Shown here piece by piece: positions 30,559 to 43,430 of a DNA stretch of 64,000 nucleotides (positions are counted from its first letter, which is position 1; each line of letters starts with the position of its first letter). Position numbers and translations under genes: made by a program. Below the pieces are notes generated by a model. That model worked only from the letters and a program-made list of their open reading frames with translations, was not told the origin of the DNA and made no database searches. This stretch comes from Myxocyprinus asiaticus. Its lineage: Eukaryota; Chordata; Actinopteri; Cypriniformes; Catostomidae. The DNA lies in NCBI RefSeq assembly GCF_019703515.2, contig NC_059356.1:23728197-23792196 (forward strand), written 5' to 3'.

Positions 30559-32344
30559 TAAGGTTGCAACGGTATGAGATTTTCACGGTACGATAACCGT
30601 CTCAGAAAATATCACAGTTTCACGGTATACGTTATTATACAATTATTATTATCAGTTACAATGAGCCTTAAAGTAGTGAAAATAGAAGTTTTTTTTTTTT
30701 TTTTGGTTGAACAAACGCTTTATTATAACTGAAACTTGAAACCTTTTTTTTTTAATGGAAGTATGTGTAAAAAAAAGTCTCCCTTTTGAAAATAAGTACA
30801 ATAAATAGAATAAATAAGAAAGCTAACAGAATTTTAATAAACCTAATTATAAACATGATAAAAAAAATAGCATGTAACTATATCATGTTATATAACTAAA
30901 GCATGTTAGTTTACATGTTAGCATAGCATGTTAAATGAACTACCAAATGAAAAATAACATCAGCTGTGTGAGCTTTAAAGTAATGTCCTATGATTATTAA
31001 TAATTAACATATACTGTAGGTGCGCGACAGCACAGCCAGACTGCTCCTGTCTGTACCTTTAACTCAGTGGTTCTCAACTGGTTTTGCTTCAGGACACAGA
31101 TTTTACATTGGAAATCAAGTGGCGATCCACCATAGTAAAAACGTAACCTGTATTTAATGTATCTGGGGCGCATTTCCTTTTATGTTGCATAGTTTTGTTT
31201 GTGGTTTTCAAGTACAAGGACATGCATCAAGTTGTTGATGTCAACAACAAAAGCAACAGGAACCCCTTTTACAAACTGAAGAGCATATTTACTTATATGA
31301 GCCCATTATTATCCCGTTTGTTTCCTAATTTCAAACATAATTCAAACCGAACTTACATATTACACCGGAGGAAAGGTTCCTCATTACCATGGTCAGGTCA
31401 GTGTAGCTAGTCTTAAATAATAGTAAAAATAATAACAAATTATAGTATTTATGAAAAAATAAATACTAGCTGAAACACATCATGAAAAATGCCACTGTTG
31501 ATATAAAATGAGGTCTAATAGATTCTACCATTAGATTATTTCATATGAAACTATAACATTTTGTCAAAATATAACAGTTACTTTTACTCATGTAAAATCG
31601 TGAAACAATTTTGTAAAGGTGATGTATAATGGAAAAAAAAAAATTTGCGCATAGCACAGTGTTGCTCTTTTCCTCCTCAGTGCTGTTTGGTATGTCAGGG
31701 CTGCCTACTGTTTGAGAGGTTCGACTTGACTTCCTCCGTAACGCTTTAAACTAGAAAAGTCTCACTAGAATTGAAATTGGTCACTTCAGTTTTGAGGTCT
31801 GCACTCCGCAATATCGAGGGAAGCCCGGTTGTTGCACGTGCACGCCAGAGAGCAGAGTATATCACGATCGCGAGCTGGTTCCGTTACACTCTGGCGAAAG
31901 TACAGATGAGAATCCTTTAGCTGATTGCGAGATTATCATTAAATCTGCCTCAGCATTCCTAAATCACTTGGGTGGCCGCCGAAATATCTTCAATGGGAGA
32001 ACCATGGCATTGTTCATTCCCTGCTGTCCATGACCCAGTCCGAATAGACCTGCGACCCACCAGTTGAGAAACACTGCTTTAACTCACACACACACACTCA
32101 CTTATGTCAGACCCCCTCCCCTTGCTTCTCTCTGACATTTTCTCCGCTGCATGTGTGTGTTGGGGGGGCAAGTTGACGAATCTGACAGGCAGTCGAGGAG
32201 GAAAGATGCGCACATGCAGGTAAGATTCTCCGTCTGGTTGCATTTTTTTTCTCAATACTGTAGATAAGCAAATGTACATGGAATGAAAACCGTCAATTTT
32301 CATACCGTGGTATACCGTGAAACCGGTATACCGCTGCAACCCTA
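30559..32344. mobile_element. hAT-like element split by a younger hAT insertion
   Basis: The left end TAAGGTTGCAACGGTATGAG and the right end, read in reverse as TAGGGTTGCAGCGGTATACC, are terminal repeats. Flanking octamers TTTCAGAC (30551-30558) and CTTCGGAC (32345-32352) agree at 6 of 8 bases, consistent with an aged 8-bp hAT duplication. The interior is interrupted by the element at 31065-32076. Confidence 0.7.
31065..32076. mobile_element. hAT non-autonomous element with intact 8-bp target duplication
   Basis: The ends are CAGTGGTTCTCAACTGG and, in reverse, CAGTGTTTCTCAACTGG. Identical octamers CTTTAACT flank it (31057-31064 and 32077-32084). No transposase survives; open frames are short. 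It is nested in the element 30559-32344, so it inserted later. Confidence 0.85.
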
Positions 32345-33098
32345 CTTCGGACATGACGAGGTGATACATATTCATTTAGCCGTCACGCAACAGTGATTTG
32401 CTCACCAAGCCTGAACTTTGTACCTGCTGAAAGTAACAGAGGACACTGCTCTCAGTGTTTGCTGTCAAGACAAAGACTTTATTCTTTACTTTAACACTTC
32501 CTTTTCCCAAAGGTTGATCTCTGAGAGCCAGTCACATCCCCCATCAGCCGAGGACGAAACCTGAAACGCCTGCTTCAATCGCTTATCAAGATGAGGTGGG
32601 GTCTAAACATACCACTTCGGCTGTGTTTTGACACTGTCTGACAGTATGATGCTGTTTTTTTAAAAAAAAGGTGTGGCTCTCAAGACACACAAGCAAACCA
32701 GTTTAAAGCTAAATCTGATCAAGGACTCATTTTGGTAACGAAAAAGACCACATTTCGAGACATTATATCAGAGCTGTATCTCTGAGTCATTACACAAAGT
32801 TAGCTTGTTATCATAAGCCCAACACTAGTGACTATTTCATGCTACCATAATGTGGGTAACTGTGGGAGGTGAACATATCGAGAAGATCATTTTCCTTATT
32901 TGATTGATCCATGATAAATCTTCAAACCAAATTCAGCAGAAGTGCACAAGGTGTGGTTAACACTTTTTCTCAACTTCCTCATTGTTGCAGAAACAGAAAT
33001 ATTTTTGTTTGTGACACTTGTAAGGTATGCATCTCTATTACTATTGCTTATACTAAGGGTGAGGGATCTGAACAAGCCCCATAACCCATAAGTATTAA

Positions 33099-33372
33099 AA
33101 GAAAAGTTCATTCACAAATGATAGGCAAATTCTTTCAAACTTGCCTCAAACTCGTGTGACTTTCTTTCCAACGCGGAACACAGATGAAGATATTTTGATG
33201 GAAATATAATGTGAATATTTCCATACAATGCAACTCAATGTGGACCAACACTTCCATGCTCCAAAAAGGACATAAAGGCAGCATAAAGATAATCCATACG
33301 ACTAAAGTGGTTTAATTCATGTCTTCTGAAGCAATAGGATCGGTTTTGGGGGAAGAACATCCCTTTTGGAAC
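33099..33372. mobile_element. TTAA-type element, left half only
   Basis: It contains AAGTTCATTCACAAATG, CTCGTGTGACTTTCTTTCC and GGCAGCATAAAGATAATCC in the family order. The right half is absent. Confidence 0.55.
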
Positions 33373-35147
33373 TTGGAAATGTTGGACCCCATCTACTTGC
33401 ATTAAATAAGAAAGTATCTTATTCTTCTTCTGTTCAACTGGAAAGATCTTTTTAGCCTGTAGGAAACTCTGCAAAATCTCACGCAGTTACAGCCTGTTGC
33501 ATCAGTGAGCCTTCAAATGACCCTAGTTAATCTGTCCCACACTCTCTCTCTCTCTCCTGCTGTCCCTCTACAGCTGCATACCTCTAAACTAAGTGAAAAC
33601 AGGCCTCCATCTAAAACTGATCACGTCATCCGTATAAATGCTGCCAACTGCTCATTGGATGCAAGGAGCTGAATCGTCCATTTTGATTCCTAATAGAGAG
33701 GCAGTTACATCATCAAAATGACTCCTGAAAGGACTCAACACTGTGGGAACATAAAACTAATCTTCTAACTGCTTTATAGACAATTAATACATGAGCAATG
33801 GAACAATGTAGCAACATCCACAAAGTCATACACAAAGACAAACAACCTCTAGTTTAATTTTGCAAGGTGTGAATAAAAAAAGACAGCCCAATAATAACCA
33901 AAGCCTAAAACCAGCCAAATGACCAATAACATTTTTTACAATATATCACTATATCACAATATATTTTTTTACATTCCCTATCATGCATTGAACACCATTT
34001 CAACTGTAAATTCACTGTACAGTAAGTAGTTCAATGTTTCCATAAAAAAATAATAAAAAAAGGAAAGAAATCATCTTACCTGAATACTGACTGGAGGGGA
34101 ATGGGGTGTATTTCGTTAAACAAAACTATTTACATTTTTAGGGTTTTATTCATATGCTTTGAAATGTCTTGGTCCTTGTCATACAGTCTCCCTACCAGAG
34201 CCCCTCCCTACACTGTTAACCATCTTAGCAGACAGTCCCTCCACAGGAAGAATATAAATTGGGTAGTGCAAAGTATCCCATGCAAACATTTAATTCAAAT
34301 ATAATTTATGCAATTTGTCAAACCTTTAAACCGCAGGAAAAAAAAAAAAACAGTTTAATCCACTGTAATACCGAGGACTTGGCAACCCTGCTGTACAGTT
34401 CCTCAAATTTTAAACTGTGACCTGTTTCACACAGCATTATCATGTGAGTGTGCAAGTTACCCAAGCAAAAAATAAAATCATGAGACAAGAAGAGTGCCAG
34501 TGCTGACTGTCTTTTTAATTAAAATTATCTTTCAGCCATGCTTCCTATAGTCGCTTGCATTCACCTTAACAATGATGCCAAAAGTAACATATTTAATCTA
34601 GCAAACACACAAAAGTGACTCACATTTACTGAGTACATTTACTGACTGAGAGAATGTGAGAGAGAGATAACATACCAGTTAAATGTTGTTTATGCAGGCT
34701 TCTGTTTTTCAAATGCATAAAGCAAGAGAATGCATGTTCTCCTCTGAACTTCACACCTAATACTCGTTTACTAACACAACAGTGTGTTCAGTCCCTCCTC
34801 TCCCTCTCCTTTAGTCAGTGTGTACCTCTAATGATTGATCCCGCTGGCTCTCTGCCATGTCGAGTGCGGCTGCGCTCTGTTTGGACAGGGCTGATTTAGG
34901 GGAAATCCATCTCCACTTCCCCTCCCTGCTCTCCCCTCCTCCTCCTCTCTGAGGCAGCAGAGAGGCCTCTCAACAACTTCACCTGCCTGAAAGCCTCCCA
35001 TTCTTTTACGGAAATGTCTTTTTAACCAAGGCTGTAACCATGTCTTGAACATTGGTGGGGACCAAACCATTTTGGGGGTGGGGGGCTCACGGGTGATGAG
35101 GTCACAAATATAATGGTCCTCTTTGGTCCTTTAATATAGTAAAGGCG
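33373..35147. other. spacer, no supported gene
   Basis: AT-rich spacer with a CT-rich stretch at 33540-33570. On the minus strand a GC-richer patch at 34804-35010 ends in a plausible donor (see rejected items). No coding homology seen. Confidence 0.4.
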
Positions 35148-35155
35148 CTGAATGC

Positions 35156-36448
35156 CAGAGGTGGGTAGTAATGTGCTACATTTACTCCGTTACATTACTT
35201 GAGTAACTTTTTGAAAAAAAAAAATGTACTTTTAGAGTAGGTTTAAAAGTGGGTACTTTCACTCTCACTCAAGTAAATTTCTAAATTTGATTTTTTTTTT
35301 TTACTTTTACTTCTTTACAATGGGCGGCGTTCCTGTTGTTACATTACTGAGTTTAATTTTAGTTAATGTGTAATTTATTACAAATATAATAAATTAATAA
35401 TTATTAATAATAATTATTAATTATTATAATTTATTATTGTAATTTATTAATTTATTATGAGATTATTGAAGGCTGCAGCATCAAGCTCTTCAAAGCTTCA
35501 ATTTAAGGCAGCATGTCAAGGTAAGTTTTGGCTCTAATGCTAACATGGGTTTTTCTGTGTAATGTGATGGTCATTTTCAGGGTGATAATGTAACTGGGCT
35601 CTTATGACATCAGTTTTTAAGTGTACATTTTTAAATCAGTGCAGAAATACATCAGTGCACATTGTCCCGCATGTCATGAGCAGTATTTACGCATTTACTG
35701 GGAACTATTGCAGATACTTCGGGTGGATTAACAGTATAAATCCATGTAAACATCCAAGTTAAGTGTAAATGCCTTTTGCTCTGCCGTTCACGTCATTGAC
35801 AACTGGAGCGCAAACAGACAGCATTTCTGCGCGTTCACAGTGAGGGGCGCGAGGCACGCGCATGAGAGATGTGCGGGTGCGAGGCGATCGTATGGCAAAG
35901 AGAGTGGCTGTGTCCGAAATCGTTCACATCTCAGCAGTGAGTGAACAAAATGAGTGAGTGAATTCGGACGCTGACGTATACACAGAGTGTCGGAGCTCTG
36001 GGGCTGTCACAGAAACAACATCACATATACACTTTTAAAATACTTGTTATTCTTATTAAATAATATATTAATACAATAAATCTTCATTCTGTTTGTCATT
36101 TTTTAATATATACTGTATGTTAATATAAAGAGTAAACACATTTAAAAATGTATATGTATGTTTTGCCTCTCTATATTTTATAGTTATTTTAATCAAGAAA
36201 TGATTTGTTAAAAAGTAATTTAATACATTCAGCATGAAATAAAACTCCTGCAATAAAATTGCAACATCCATTATGTCATTTGTGAAAGTAACGAGTTACT
36301 CACTACTTGAGTACTCTTTTAATTATATACTTTCTTACTCTTACTCAAGTAATTATTTATGTTAGTACTTCTACTTGAGTATTTTATTTTTTTTAAAGTA
36401 ATTGTACTTTTACTTGAGTACAGTTTTTGGCTACTCTACCCACCTCTG
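35156..36448. mobile_element. hAT element with intact 8-bp target duplication
   Basis: The terminal repeats are CAGAGGTGGGTAGTAATGTG at the left and, in reverse, CAGAGGTGGGTAGAGTAGCC at the right. Exact octamers CTGAATGC flank both sides (35148-35155 and 36449-36456). Subterminal blocks TTACTTGAGTAA and ACTTTTACTTGAGTAC repeat in inverted orientation. There is no transposase frame. Confidence 0.87.
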
Positions 36449-36456
36449 CTGAATGC

Positions 36457-38086
36457 AATAATTTTCTGAATAAAGGATTTAAATGCGATAAAGGCCCGAA
36501 ATTTTATAATCTTTGGTTTTAAAAGATTCATGTATTTTTAAAGTTCACACAGTACAAGAAAAACACTGTGTCTGCATTGCTAGCAATTTGCCTGTTTCAG
36601 TCATCTTTTTTTTCCTTTTAGTGCTATCTCAAAGAAAAGACTAATATAATTTGAATTTCTTTTCATTATTGATGTATTTGTAAAATTACATGACTGGGTC
36701 AGCTGGCTAGCAAATAGAAAATACACAAAATTATTTAAGTTGTCCCTCATTGTTTTTTCCTCCCAGTAGAATCTTAACACAATATTTTCTTCAAGAACCC
36801 TAACGATGCTCTTTTCCATATAAAAACAGTTCATATTTACCACTGCTGTCAAGGTCCACAGAGATTTTTTTTTTTTTTAATAAAAATACCATGAAGTAGT
36901 CCATACAACACATAGCTGTTGTATGGCCCCAGAAAGCTTGGAATATAGTGCACTTGTCATATGGACTACTGTTATGATGTCTTAATACTGAACCTTTAAT
37001 AGTGCTTTATATTATTTGTCCTTTTGAAGATTGACAGCTCCTGCTCACTATAAACTGTTATTCTATGGAAAAGAGCTGCTTAAAATATCTATTTTTACGT
37101 TCCAAGAAAAAACCCACCTTACAGGTTATTAACAACATAAGGGTGAGTAAATGAGTGAGTAAAAGTACATTTTCTATTAACAACTGGTGGCTCATTTCTT
37201 TTTAGCACAAACCTGACAAGACATACTCAAAAGTAGACTCTAAAGAGATACTGTACAAAATTCAGAATTAATTAAAAGACATAAAGAATGTCAAAATCTT
37301 AAACTGATTCTAAATTATTACCTAATAATATTTGCATTAAGAATATGACACTGTCCTTGCCACAACTTAAAAGCACAACAGAAGTCACAAGTCACAGGTC
37401 TTAGCATGTTCTAGTTCTGGTCTGGGTGATAATGCTCTACTTTGTGTATTTTTATTCTATTTTATTTTTTATAGATAATTTTCTTAGACAATGCCAAGAG
37501 AATTTTCTAAAAAGCTACTTCAAAAGCCTACCAGATTACCAAATTCATTCAATTCCTTTACAATATACACACATTCACTCTTTGTCTTAAGCCTGATTCG
37601 CTGACAACTGCTTTTTTAATGTTTTCACATTCACAGTTATGAATGACATACAAATCACGTACTGTACATGACATATTTTCAATTCAAAACGGCGAATTTC
37701 GAAATGGTGAATAGTTTGCAGCCTTGGAAATTAATGTCGGTTGATACAAAATTTCAATCATAAAACAGTGGTCAAATATTGCATGTTTAGTTAGATACTT
37801 TCATCTCACATGACAAACACTCTTAACCTGAACTGCTAGCTGATGCGTGATGCTGGAATAATCCACAATGTTCCTGCATAGCATCTTAAACTTGTGTCCC
37901 GCCTTCATCAATTTGATTGGCTATCTCAAATGACATTGACGAGCGGTGTTAGACTACTCAGCACGGTAAAAATGTAACTTTTTTAAACCATTACGTTATT
38001 CCTGCAACAACCTAATGATAATTAGACAGCGGTGCATAATGGACTGCAACAGAACAGCAACAAGGGTATCAATCATTGGGGGGGAC
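36457..38086. other. AT-rich spacer with degraded repeat pieces
   Basis: Fragments of the TTAA family are visible (GTAGTCCATACAACACATAG near 36897; AAGGGTGAGTAAATGAGTG near 37139). Nothing else could be supported. Confidence 0.4.
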
Positions 38087-38096
38087 ATTCTGGCCA

Positions 38097-38482
38097 CCTT
38101 TTTTTTTATCCCCTTATTTCCCAATTTGGAAATTTTCCCACTACTTAGTAAGTCCTCATGGTGGCATGGTTCCACAACTCAATCCGGCTGGCGGAGGACA
38201 AGTCTCAGTTGCCTCCGCTTCTGAGACAGTCAATGCACGCATTTTATCACGTGGCTCGTACATGACACTGCGGAGACTCCACATGTCACTCCGCGATCCA
38301 TGCACAAATTACCATGCACCCCATTGAGAGCAAGAACCACTAATCACGACCACGAGGAGGTTACCCCATGTGACTCTACCCTCCCTAACAACCGGGCCAA
38401 TTTGGTTGCTTAGGAGACCTGGCTGGAGTCACTCAGCACACCCTGAATTCGAACTCGCAACTCCAGGGGTGGCAGTCAGTGT
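38097..38482 (-). mobile_element. tRNA-derived SINE (family A) with exact 10-bp target duplication
   Basis: The SINE tail is at the left (CCCAATTTGG) and the B-box side at the right (CTGGAGTTGCGAGTTCGAAT on the minus strand). The decamer ATTCTGGCCA occurs immediately outside both ends (38087-38096 and 38483-38492), which shows an L1/L2-style target-primed insertion of an already 5'-truncated copy (A box missing). Confidence 0.85.
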
Positions 38483-38632
38483 ATTCTGGCCATATCTGAT
38501 TATTGGGGTGGGGACTTGTCACCCTCAAAGTATATTGTGGTTGCGGCCCTGTTTTTAACAATGGATAATACGGACGATCTTCCTGATATCTTTCAGTTTG
38601 TTATGGGCATTTATAATCTAAAAGCTCTTTTT

Positions 38633-40150
38633 AGATGTCAAGCCCTGAAGGGGCGAAGACCCCTATTGTTTGCGTTAGTGTTCTTATTATTATTCCGCTC
38701 GAGTCTATGGCAGCCCATAGAGCCGCTTGCGGGAAAGTTATGAAATTTGGCACACAGATAGAGGACAGTCTGATCTGTTACCATAGCAAATTTGGCATCT
38801 CTACCTCAGACCCTCTAGCGCCACCAACTGCCCAAATTTGCACTCACGTTTATGTTAATACATTTTTAACCGTGAGTCCTAGAAACTAAATTCTTTTTCC
38901 TTTGATTCCTTGGCTCAAGACGATTCGATTGCACCCTATGACGTCATTCCATCATGAACATTTTTCCGCCATTTTGAATTTTCTGAAAAACGTACTTTTT
39001 CGAACTCGTCCTAGGCCGTTTGTCCCATTTGCACGAAAATTGCCCTGCCAAAATGGACGTGAGGGTATATCTCCGTAACACTTTAGCGTATTCATACCAA
39101 ACTTATTATTTGTCATAGGCACCATGACTCGGGGTGCCTGTTCAGTTTCGGAACAGTGCCACCTAGTGGTCACGAGATATGAAAAAAGCAAATTTTTGCT
39201 TCTAACTTCTGAACAGTTTGTCATAAAATCATCAAATTGGTCTCATTAGATTCAGTGGGGTATAGCGAGTCCAATGATATGAAAAATTCCTATATCAGCC
39301 ATTTTGGATGTCGGCCATTTTGAATTTAGACATAAAATGCTGTATTTTACAAACTACTTGGCATATAGTTACAAAACCCAGTATGTGTCTTTGGCACCAT
39401 GCTCTGAAGGGACTCAAAAAGTTTCGGGACAGTGCCACCTTGTGGCCTAAAATTATAATGCTATTTCTAAAAATGCTAATAGCTATTGACTCCTTTTGCC
39501 TGAACAATAATACAATGATACCAATTATGTCATGATCGAGCAAACTTCCTGTCCGCCATTTTTAAATGTTTTGAAAACCTACTTTTTGAACTCCTCCTAG
39601 ACTGTTTGTCTGATTTGCACGAAAATTGGCCTGCATCATCTAGAGGCACTCACGGCAAAAAGTGATTCACAGAATTTTGATAAACCATACCATTTTCGAA
39701 TGGCGCTTCAACGAATTCTACGAAGAACGCACAAAATTGAACTTGAGGCTGTATCTCCGCAATGCTTTGAGGGATTGGGACGAAACTTGGTACGTGTCAT
39801 CACCATTAGGCCCTGAGGTTACCTGCAGCATTTTGGCGCACTGCCCCCGACTGTTCATGAGAAAGAAAAATGCATATTTTGGCTTATAATTCTTGAACGC
39901 TTTCAAGATGCCCAGATACTACCTGAGCAGTTTCAGAACAGTGCCACATACTGGAAAAAAAAATTCTTAGTAGTAGCTATTTTTTATTATTTTTAAATAA
40001 ATGGGTTTTTTATGATTGAAAGTTTACTTTTTCTAACTCACACACTGTTCATCGGACTCTAACCAAAAACATGTCTCAAAGCTTCTTTTGCTGCTCATGG
40101 TGGGATCGGGCTTGACCCTGATATCGCTGCTTGCAGCTATATTTCCTCTT
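38633..40150. repeat. unclassified interspersed repeat with an internal duplicated module
   Basis: It begins with AGCCCTGAAGGGGCGAAGAC then ATTATTATTCCGCTC and TCTATGGCAGCCCATAGA. It ends near GGGATCGGGCTTGACCCTGA with GCTGCTTGCAGC. The module CGTACTTTTTCGAACTCGTC...TTGCACGAAAATT (about 38990-39045) recurs as CCTACTTTTTGAACTCCTCC...TTGCACGAAAATT (about 39579-39627). GTGCCACCT...GTGGTC blocks also recur. I recall this text as common in teleost genomes but do not know its class; short open frames are not genes. Confidence 0.55.
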
Positions 40151-41565
40151 GTTTCTTTCTTTCAAGAGAGCAAGCACCACCCAAAACCAAGTGTTAAAAG
40201 TATTTTCTTGTAAACAGTGGCGAAGCTCAAAATGCCCAATTTCAATGTAGTATTGAAGATCTGAATTTGATGCATAAATTCTAATAAAGAAAGGCTCTTT
40301 TCTTCCTGCAGCTACCTTACAATTCAATCACTGTCAAGCTTGTTACTTGACTTTCTTAAAATTTGCATTTCCATATCTGACCCTACAACCAATGTTGTAG
40401 TAAGAATACTTACAAGAGGTTATCTAATAATAAATGTAGCTGTTGATCTTGGGGGTTACAAATCAGAATGCAAACAAAAATGAAAAAGTGTCAGTTCTAC
40501 CAAAAAATAAAATAAAATAATAATAGTAACGATATTAGAAGCTTAATGACTAATGTCTACATAACATCTACACGCTTCCCAGTTATTAAATTTTTATAAA
40601 ACTGGTTTGCCTGCTTCAATAAATGATAGTTAAATAGGTCTGTCTTTGGAGAGGTATGTACTGTAAATACAATACTGTATATTTAGACAACCTTTTTCTA
40701 TTACGGATCAGTGGATCTGACTGCAAGTTACTGTTTTCTTTTTGAAGGGAACAAAGCTGAATTTTTATGAGAGAAAAAATTCTTCAGAAGGCACAACACA
40801 TATTCTGTCCAAAGATGTGTCAAAATAAAAAGGAAGAACACATCTAGCAAAGGCAATTTCACACTTCAAACTTTTCTAGACATGTTTGTCACAGTCATAA
40901 CGATAACACCACAACTGGGAGTTAAACCAAACACCAAATCTGTCACTTCTAATAAACAGTTCAGGGAAATTGTGTGGTTTGCCTTTTAACGACCAGGCTA
41001 AAAAATTGTTATTGGGCGCTAACTTTTCCACACTAGTTACAGCATCAAACTCATGGCCTGTAATTATAAACAGGTTAAATGTAAACATGCAGGTTCTCTG
41101 TTTTGTTTTTTATGTCAGCTTCAATTTTTTTGAAGAAGTGAGAACACAGAGCCAGAATGATGAGAAAGAAATCACACAATGACAGAGAGTGGATTCAGCG
41201 AGCCATGTAGCATACAGAACTATGGATGTTTTGGGCAGCTCAAACAGGAACAGTGTGGTATTGGGGCCAGGGCCGAGAAGAAAAAAAAAAACACACATCC
41301 TAAGAGCTACAATGACAGCTTTTACAACTGTTAAGTGTGTGACAAAACAAATCAGTAAACCAGCTGGAATGTCCACTTCACAATGACTATAGGTTTCTGT
41401 GTGTTTGAGCTTAACTTGAACTGTAGTGTAGTTCTTTTATTGCAAGGGCAATTACAGAGCCTTTTTCACTGTATAGATAAAGGGAAGTGTCGATAAAACC
41501 GCAAACTAGAAATAGTTAAATATCAATGCTTTTGTATTACTCTCTATGGAGGAGAGCAGTGGCGA
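40151..41565. other. spacer, no supported gene
   Basis: AT-rich DNA with short open frames lacking recognisable content. No transposon termini identified. Confidence 0.4.
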
Positions 41566-41970
41566 CACTTAGCGTACACTATGCTCTTAGTCTTTGATGG
41601 ATGCAAATGACAAGACAAACACATTTGGGTTTTTGCCATACTGCACTATGTTTACATTATATATTTAGTTAATCGGCTGTAACAGTTGTCATGAGTGTGC
41701 ACACGTGAGTGTATGCATGTGCATGAATCCATTCACAGTCATATTTAATACAAATTAATATGTGCAAAAGTCTCTCATAATGTATATTATGTTCATCTAT
41801 GTAAGCATTCCTGCATTACTATGGGAACAGTGTCTCAAAGCAAAGGCTTTTCGTGTGTTTGTTCTGTGTGTCTTGGTGGCATAGAAGGAGAGGGGCCCCT
41901 GGCAGGTATTCAGACAAGGGTCAGTGTTTAGTGGGCTGATCAACATGTCACAGATCTTGCAGGGCTTCAG
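41566..41970 (+). repeat. 405-bp inverted duplication, arm A
   Basis: This segment, beginning CACTTAGCGTACAC and ending GCAGGGCTTCAG, recurs as its reverse complement at 48848-49252. Over the full 405 bp I find one difference (G/A near the end). Flanks outside the arm do not match. It carries no transposon termini or target duplication that I can see. Confidence 0.95.
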
Positions 41971-41976
41971 GGCTTT

Positions 41977-42324
41977 TACTCTAAATCTCCACTTTCTCTT
42001 TACATTTGAAAGTCACATGTGGTGCCTGTTTAGTTTCACTTTCACATCTGAAAATGAAAGTTAAAGTGGAGATTTAGAGTAAAAAATGACTTTAATATTG
42101 TTCTGTTTCTTACACTATTATATTGCTTCAATGTTTCCTTTATGTGATTTTTGGAGCTACAAAGGTCTGGTCACCATTCACTTGCATTGAATAGACCTAC
42201 AGAGCTGAGATATTCTTTATAAATCTTTGTTTGTGTTCAGCAGAACATAGAAAGTCATACACATCTGGAATGACATGAGGGTGAGTAAATGATAAGATAA
42301 TGTTTGCGTGAACTATCCCTTTAA
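41977..42324. mobile_element. TTAA-family derivative, small fold-back
   Basis: TTTACTCTAAATCTCCACTT (about 41978) is mirrored by AAGTGGAGATTTAGAGTAAA (about 42065). The right terminus TTGCGTGAACTATCCCTTTAA ends in TTAA at 42321-42324. The left terminus is missing where arm A begins. Confidence 0.65.
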
Positions 42325-42744
42325 GACATCATATAATTTCCATATCTTAAACTTGTTTTATGCCCGTTATACAAGACAAAATTAGATAATCTTTTGAGAA
42401 ATTCTATAATTATTAAGGTCTGTTGTGTTAGCCATTTAATCATTCTCTTCGCCCATCATGTTAATCAAGGGAGATCTGGAGAACGTCATGCGCATGAGAA
42501 ACAAGCATTCAATGATAGCCTGATAGCTTGAAGTCAATCAAAGCTTTGATCATTTGTATGTCAAGCTGACATGATCCTTGGAAGTTACTGCTCGAGTGCA
42601 GACCTAAGTAGTGAATTTGGTAAGATTTAAAAGTTAATTTTATTCTTATGTGTTGCTGGTTGGATTTAATAAAGCGCACCACTCATCATTTCAATTAATT
42701 GTATGCCATTGCTTTAAGGTGTTGTTGATGCACTGGTCTGTATT

Positions 42745-43430
42745 AGAAAATGATAAATTTAGTCCTGGTTCACTTAGCGTTCACACTGGCATTTTTAACA
42801 CCGAACCTAAAGATATGAAACAAAAGGCATCAGGAAAAAGTCACAATCTGATTGGACATCTTTTATGATGTATATTTTGTGACGGAACTTGCCGATCATC
42901 CAAAACAATGCTGGCTGCTGGGCGAAATGCGCTTGTTAGATTTATATATGTATATATATGGTGGTATTTTTACTATTATTTGTGGTATTATTTGTGTATT
43001 TTTACACAATAAAATGTGTAAAGGAGTCAAAACAGCGCCAGAAATTCCTCCATTGCTCACACAAACGAAGATATGCTGCAAGGACGGCTGACGGCAGTTC
43101 CGACACCTGTACCGAACATAGCTCCTATTGATGAGAAGAACCAGGTATGCTTGAGGTCAGTATTAGGCAAATTACTTCCTGTTTTTGGTCCATTTAGACG
43201 TCTTTGGTCCATGTTGCGTTCATATATCAATCGAACCGCACCAGAGTTCGTCTGGAAGCGGACCGAGACCCACTATTCAGGCGGTCTCGGTCCGCTTGTT
43301 TGGTGCACACCAAGGTTCGGATGGCAGCGTTCACACTTGTTCAAATGAACCGCACTAACAGAACAATCGCACCAGAGTTCGTTTTAATCAAACCAAACCT
43401 GCCAAGTATGAACACACCCTTAAAGAGACA
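42745..43430. mobile_element. probable non-autonomous DNA element
   Basis: A left part with GGTTCACTTAGCGTTCACAC and a right part whose reverse reads GGTGTGTTCATACTTGGCAG, with GTTTGGTTTGATTAAAACG inside, suggest terminal repeats. GAACCGCACCAGAGTTCG recurs as AATCGCACCAGAGTTCG. Class and exact ends are uncertain. Confidence 0.4.

Noticed and set aside
34804..34868. Alternative first exon of map3k14 (MAESQRDQSLE then GTACAC)
   Set aside because: Joining it to the acceptor at 27880 puts the frame into an early stop, and there is no conservation argument; it could at most be a 5' UTR exon with an upstream frame.
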